Program-made: the position numbers and the translations under genes
The notes under the pieces: generated by a model
What the model was told of the DNA's origin: nothing
The model's database searches: none
Seen by the model: only the letters and a program-made list of their open reading frames with translations
Shown here: piece by piece, positions 60,097-64,000 of the stretch
How the letters are laid out: every line of letters begins with the position of its first letter
How positions within the stretch are numbered: the first letter of the stretch is position 1
Source of the DNA: Phoebastria nigripes
Lineage: Eukaryota > Chordata > Aves > Procellariiformes > Diomedeidae
DNA length: 64,000 bases
Direction: 5' to 3'
Assembly: GCA_035582835.1 (NCBI GenBank)
Contig: JAYKAV010003110.1
Coordinates: 3,116,244-3,180,243 of the forward strand

Positions 60097-63000
60097 AAAT
60101 GTAGTAGTCTCTTTTTTTGCCTTCTTATGGATAAACTATTCCTTGTTCACTGTAAAATACATCTGTCCTCATATGTTCTGCAAGGCTTTCTGAAGCGCTG
60201 TGATATCTTTTGATACACATAACCTCTGAGGGAACAGTTCTCCATGCCAGCATCCATGCTTTGATCTAAAGTTCAGTGTCAGTATTTTGGTGCTTTAGCC
60301 TACAGTGTACAAGGGCCAGTTGTGCAGTATATGGAGAAACTTTGATCACAGCATTTCACCTACCTTTCTTTTAAGGGTAATAACTACTTTTTGCACAGAA
60401 GAATATTTAATTTTATGCAAGAGACATGATCCAAAGCCTCCATCCACTTGTGATGACATTAGTGATTTGAAGTTATTTTTTTTGTTTCCGAGCACTACAA
60501 TTTCACTAAAAATCAAGTACAAAATCTTCTGAGAGTTTAGGTTACTTGAAAAGAATCAAAGGCCCTAATTTTAGTTGGTGTAGTATGTCATTATACCCAA
60601 TATACATAGTATCGCAACAATCTCATTGGGGTCATGCTGTTTCTTGTTTCAGGAGAGATGCCCTACCTACATACATCACTTTGACTTCTCTGTACCAGTA
60701 TAATTCCTGTCATTGGACTAAGGAGGAATTTTAGCAGAAACCTCTGTGTACATCTGAAGTACACTTCTGGGTAACATTCATGATCTTTTATTTTCCCAGT
60801 TCAATGAATTATGTAGTTGGAAACCCAGTAAAGTTTTGTTGAATTGTTATTATGTATATTGTGTGTTTATTATGTATATTGATATTTTCATGTACATTAT
60901 TGGAGATTTTCTTTGCTTCCAGGAAGAATTTTCAGTTAGGCATTTCCTTTCTATGTTACAGTCAATAGAAATATGTGTAATTTAATTTCATTTGGTTTCA
61001 TGTTTGATGCTGACTTTGAAAATGAATCACTGAATTATTTCAGTAATAAGTATCCAGATTTGGAGTGTGCATGGACAACTGGTGAGGAAAGGCAGGGTTT
61101 AACTGCTGTGCAACTGTGAGCATGCAGGAGAAGTGCCAGGATGGTAATAGCTGCTTCTTGGACTAATTGAACATTTTATGAAACCAAGGGCAATCTATTT
61201 GTTGACNTAGAGATGGAACTGACTCATATTTTGATGCATTCAAGTTTCCTGTCAGTAGGGTTTCCTGATTGGCTTATATTATGTTTGTTTGGAGGTCAAA
61301 CACTGAGGATATGGCCTTAAAAAAATACAAACAAAAAGGAAGCAGATGAGGACAAGAAAGAGCAAGTCTGTTATTTGGGAAGATCTGGCATGAGGCAAGG
61401 ACAGGACCTAATTTCTGATATTCAGTGTTTTTCTGTGACTTGTGAATCATCTATGTAAATTTTATTTATAAATAAAAGGCAAATAATTTTTAATGGATAG
61501 CTGTTGACTGATCCCTCGAGTTGTTCCAGACAGGGCCCAAAGACATTAGAGTCTGTGGCTGGCAAAATGATAAACAATGATTGCTTAAAATTCTATTTAG
61601 AAATTAGCTTTGTGCCGTACTTTGTCTAGTTCTACTTATTGACTGTCTGGGTAATGTACTTTACATCTTCTGTAGCCCAATGAATCACAGTATGTTATTA
61701 AAAATCAGTGTGGCTCTTACCATGTCTCATCTCCTAATTGTTTTGTGCTGTGTGGCAGGTATGATGCTTCTGAGAGGCTTAAGTAGTTTCAATGTTGCTG
61801 CTACACTGCATCCACGCTTGTTTTTTGATGTATTTTTCTACAGAAGATAAGGAAATATAGAGCATGGCATCTCTGTGTGTTTCGCACACAGCTCAGGGAG
61901 GGGAGAGGAGGAGAGGAACATGATGATGAAGGCACTGTTCTAGCTATTTCAGTGTAGATTTTCTTTCAGTATTGAGAGGAAAAAGAGGGAAATTGCTCAG
62001 TAGTTAAGGCATGTGAAGTGTGTAAATGAAAATTCCAGGTATACAGATGAGCCAAATTTAAGAAAGGCATGGAAAACGGATGTATGTACATATATATGGA
62101 AATATATACACACATATATGTAAAATACATCTATAAAATACATGTGTATATAAAACAGATTTGTATGTGCTTATATAATAATATATTTATAAAGTATTTT
62201 CAATAAGGGATAATGATAAAGAGGATTAGCTCACATACTTCCAATTTTTTAAAAATCTTATCAGGTCAAACATTTCTCAGGTTCTGAAAATTTTCCAAAG
62301 GAGGAAGTTGTGTGGGTCAAGACATTAGGATTAGGTAGTGACATATAGATCTTTTCATCTGTGGGATCAGGAAATTAAGCTGTGAGCACAAAAGAGCAAA
62401 GTATTTTCACACAGTAATTCTATCCCTCTCAGGAAAGCTTTAATCCTGTGCCTAAGTCCCAGTGAAGTCCGTGAGATCTGTCTGATAATGATGATGCAGT
62501 TTCTGATTATATTATAGCACAGAATAAACACAGTGAAATTCAGCATTGTGCTGTGGAGAGGAGGCTTCCTAATTTAAATATGTTTGAAGAGGAATCAGAA
62601 ACATTAATGAATATTACTCATTAAATCTATGATTAACTAAAACATAGTTATCTAGTAACATTTCCTGAAGCCTTAATGCACACTGTGAAAAAATTTCTAA
62701 CATTTGTTTCAGTTTTGTGTTCAAAATTGAGAAAATTGACCCAGTGATAAGTAGTAAAAAGATGGAGAGCACATCAGCGTGGGCATATCTACGTGAACAG
62801 AGGAATCAATTAAGTGAAAATAGAAGGATATTATGTGCATGTACAAGTTTTCTGTTCCGTACTACAAGCAGACAAGTTTGGGAGGTGAATGGTTTGGTCT
62901 CGAGAATTCCACCAACAAAGGCACCCGTGGTTGAAAACTGACCCTTTTGCCATAACTCTGCATAGAAGACTCCAGGAGAAGGATAAAGTAACTTTCACAT

Positions 63001-63751
63001 GGCTTTCAAATCTAACTGAAAATTCCTCTATATTAAAAACTCCTAACTGGAGCAGTGTCAATATGAATGTGTATATCCTGAAGCACTTTTGCAAGCCATG
63101 AGAAGAGACATCTCTTGATATCTCTAGGGGAACCAATTGCTGGAATGTGAATTTTGTCTTGATGTACTTAGTGGTAATTTTTGCTTCTTTTTGTGTGCTT
63201 TTTTTGCCTCCTTTTAAAATAGAAAAATTGAAAGTGACACATCAATCAATTGAAGAAAAAAAAAAAAAAGACATCTATGCAAGAATTGAATTTATAACTC
63301 TCATCCAGGATTATTTTATATGTGTTCAAGCTTACAAGGTCAACCTAAGTGAGAATTGTGTTTTAAACCCTCTTATATATTTAATGTTATTAATTATTTT
63401 CCTATGAACACTTTTAAAGCTGTTTTTTGAAGTAAGACAGTTCCACAGAGAGACACAATGCAACTCCATGATTTACACAGGTAATCTTGTTTCTATGATA
63501 CTGTCCCTGCCCATTCCTTGGTGAGTTACTGTCATGTAGCAGGCAGATGGTTTAAGAAAATCATTTCATACTATAAAAGGCCTTAATCTGAATATTCCAG
63601 TGGAGCAAAGTTTCAAAAATTAGCCTTTCACTTCATCGTTGATGATGATGGCTCACTGATGTCTTGGAGGGTTACTCCAAGATCAGACTCTCTAACTGTT
63701 GGGATCTACAGGTAATGATGTAAAGCATACAAAATGCAGTGGGAATCCTTT
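60097..63751. other. AT-rich intergenic DNA with TA-rich simple sequence
   Basis: Nothing coding is seen. Around 62080-62190 there is impure (TA)/(CA)-type sequence with repeated atatata, acacatatat and aaaatacat words. An A13 run lies near 63257. Confidence 0.5.
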
Positions 63752-64000
63752 TGTCGTGATTTAACCCTGGCAGCACCTAAACACCACGCAGCTGCTCGCT
63801 CACCCCCTGACTCTGGTGGGATGGGGGAGAGAATTGGGAGGGCACGAGTAGGAAAACTCGTGGGTTGAGATAAAAACAGTTTAATAATTGAAATAAAACA
63901 AAGTAGAACAGTAATAGTAACAGTGATAACAACAACAACAACAACAATATACAAAGCAGGTGATGCACAATGCAATTGCTCACCACCCGCCGAACCGACG
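63752..64000 (+). mobile_element. LTR-like element of an avian endogenous retrovirus, cut by window end
   Basis: It starts with TGTCGTGATTTAACCCTGG and continues with ccacgcagctgctcgctcac, a sequence I recognise as a very common bird LTR-type repeat. The 5' TG fits an LTR start. It contains an AATAAA at 63892-63897 and an (AAC)n run at 63928-63946. The 3' end and any internal region are outside the window, so a solo LTR and a fuller provirus cannot be told apart. No viral coding sequence is present here. The class assignment is uncertain. Confidence 0.65.
63928..63946 (+). repeat. (AAC)n run in the LTR-like element
   Basis: A short run of six AAC units lies inside the LTR-like sequence. Confidence 0.85.

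Noticed and set aside
32064..64000. Search for SSTR1, the expected next gene after TTC6
   Set aside because: No long single-exon receptor frame with seven hydrophobic segments is present on either strand, so it must lie beyond the window if synteny holds.
1..64000. Transfer RNA, ribosomal RNA or other structured RNA genes
   Set aside because: I found no A-box/B-box pair with a cloverleaf and no rRNA-like block on reading both strands. A covariance-model scan could not be run.

Overview
The window looks like a bird nuclear chromosome, most likely a neoavian. Three CR1 LINE copies carry the avian-type 3' end built from ATTCTATG-like octamers. A long-intron vertebrate gene fills the left half, and a bird-typical LTR-like sequence begins at the right edge. 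The background is AT-rich, except for one short GC-rich block near 40-43 kb. Isolated single Ns are scattered throughout, so the sequence is a draft or consensus assembly.

Region 1 (1-32063, + strand) is the 3' part of one gene made of tetratricopeptide repeats (TPRs). I could place 19 exons. All carry GT/AG introns and all codon phases agree across the junctions. They give 866 residues ending in a TGA at 32061-32063. Repeat content, exon structure and the C-terminus fit TTC6 (tetratricopeptide repeat domain 6), the neighbour of FOXA1 and SSTR1 in other vertebrates. The 5' part of the gene lies upstream of the window, and possible polyadenylation signals follow the stop.

Region 2 is the repeat load inside the last introns of that gene. 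Two CR1 copies (19284-21687 on -, 27826-30596 on +) share exactly 2404 bp in inverted orientation. I see no indel and no base mismatch between them apart from Ns. Both carry the same frame lesions and the same 23-bp triplication. They flank four TTC6 exons. A third, older and much decayed CR1 lies between them (about 23430-25315).

Region 3 (32064-39800) is the 3' UTR and AT-rich intergenic DNA, with no gene I can support. Region 4 (about 39900-43160) is a GC-rich island holding two tandem, broken pieces of a multi-exon PHD-finger gene of the G2E3/PHF7 type. They contain frameshifts, a stop codon and a lost splice donor.

Region 5 (43160-63750) is AT-rich intergenic DNA without recognisable genes. 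It has a (TTTTC)n microsatellite at about 60024-60096 and a few stretches that read like candidate developmental enhancers. From 63752 to the end there is an LTR-like element cut by the window edge.
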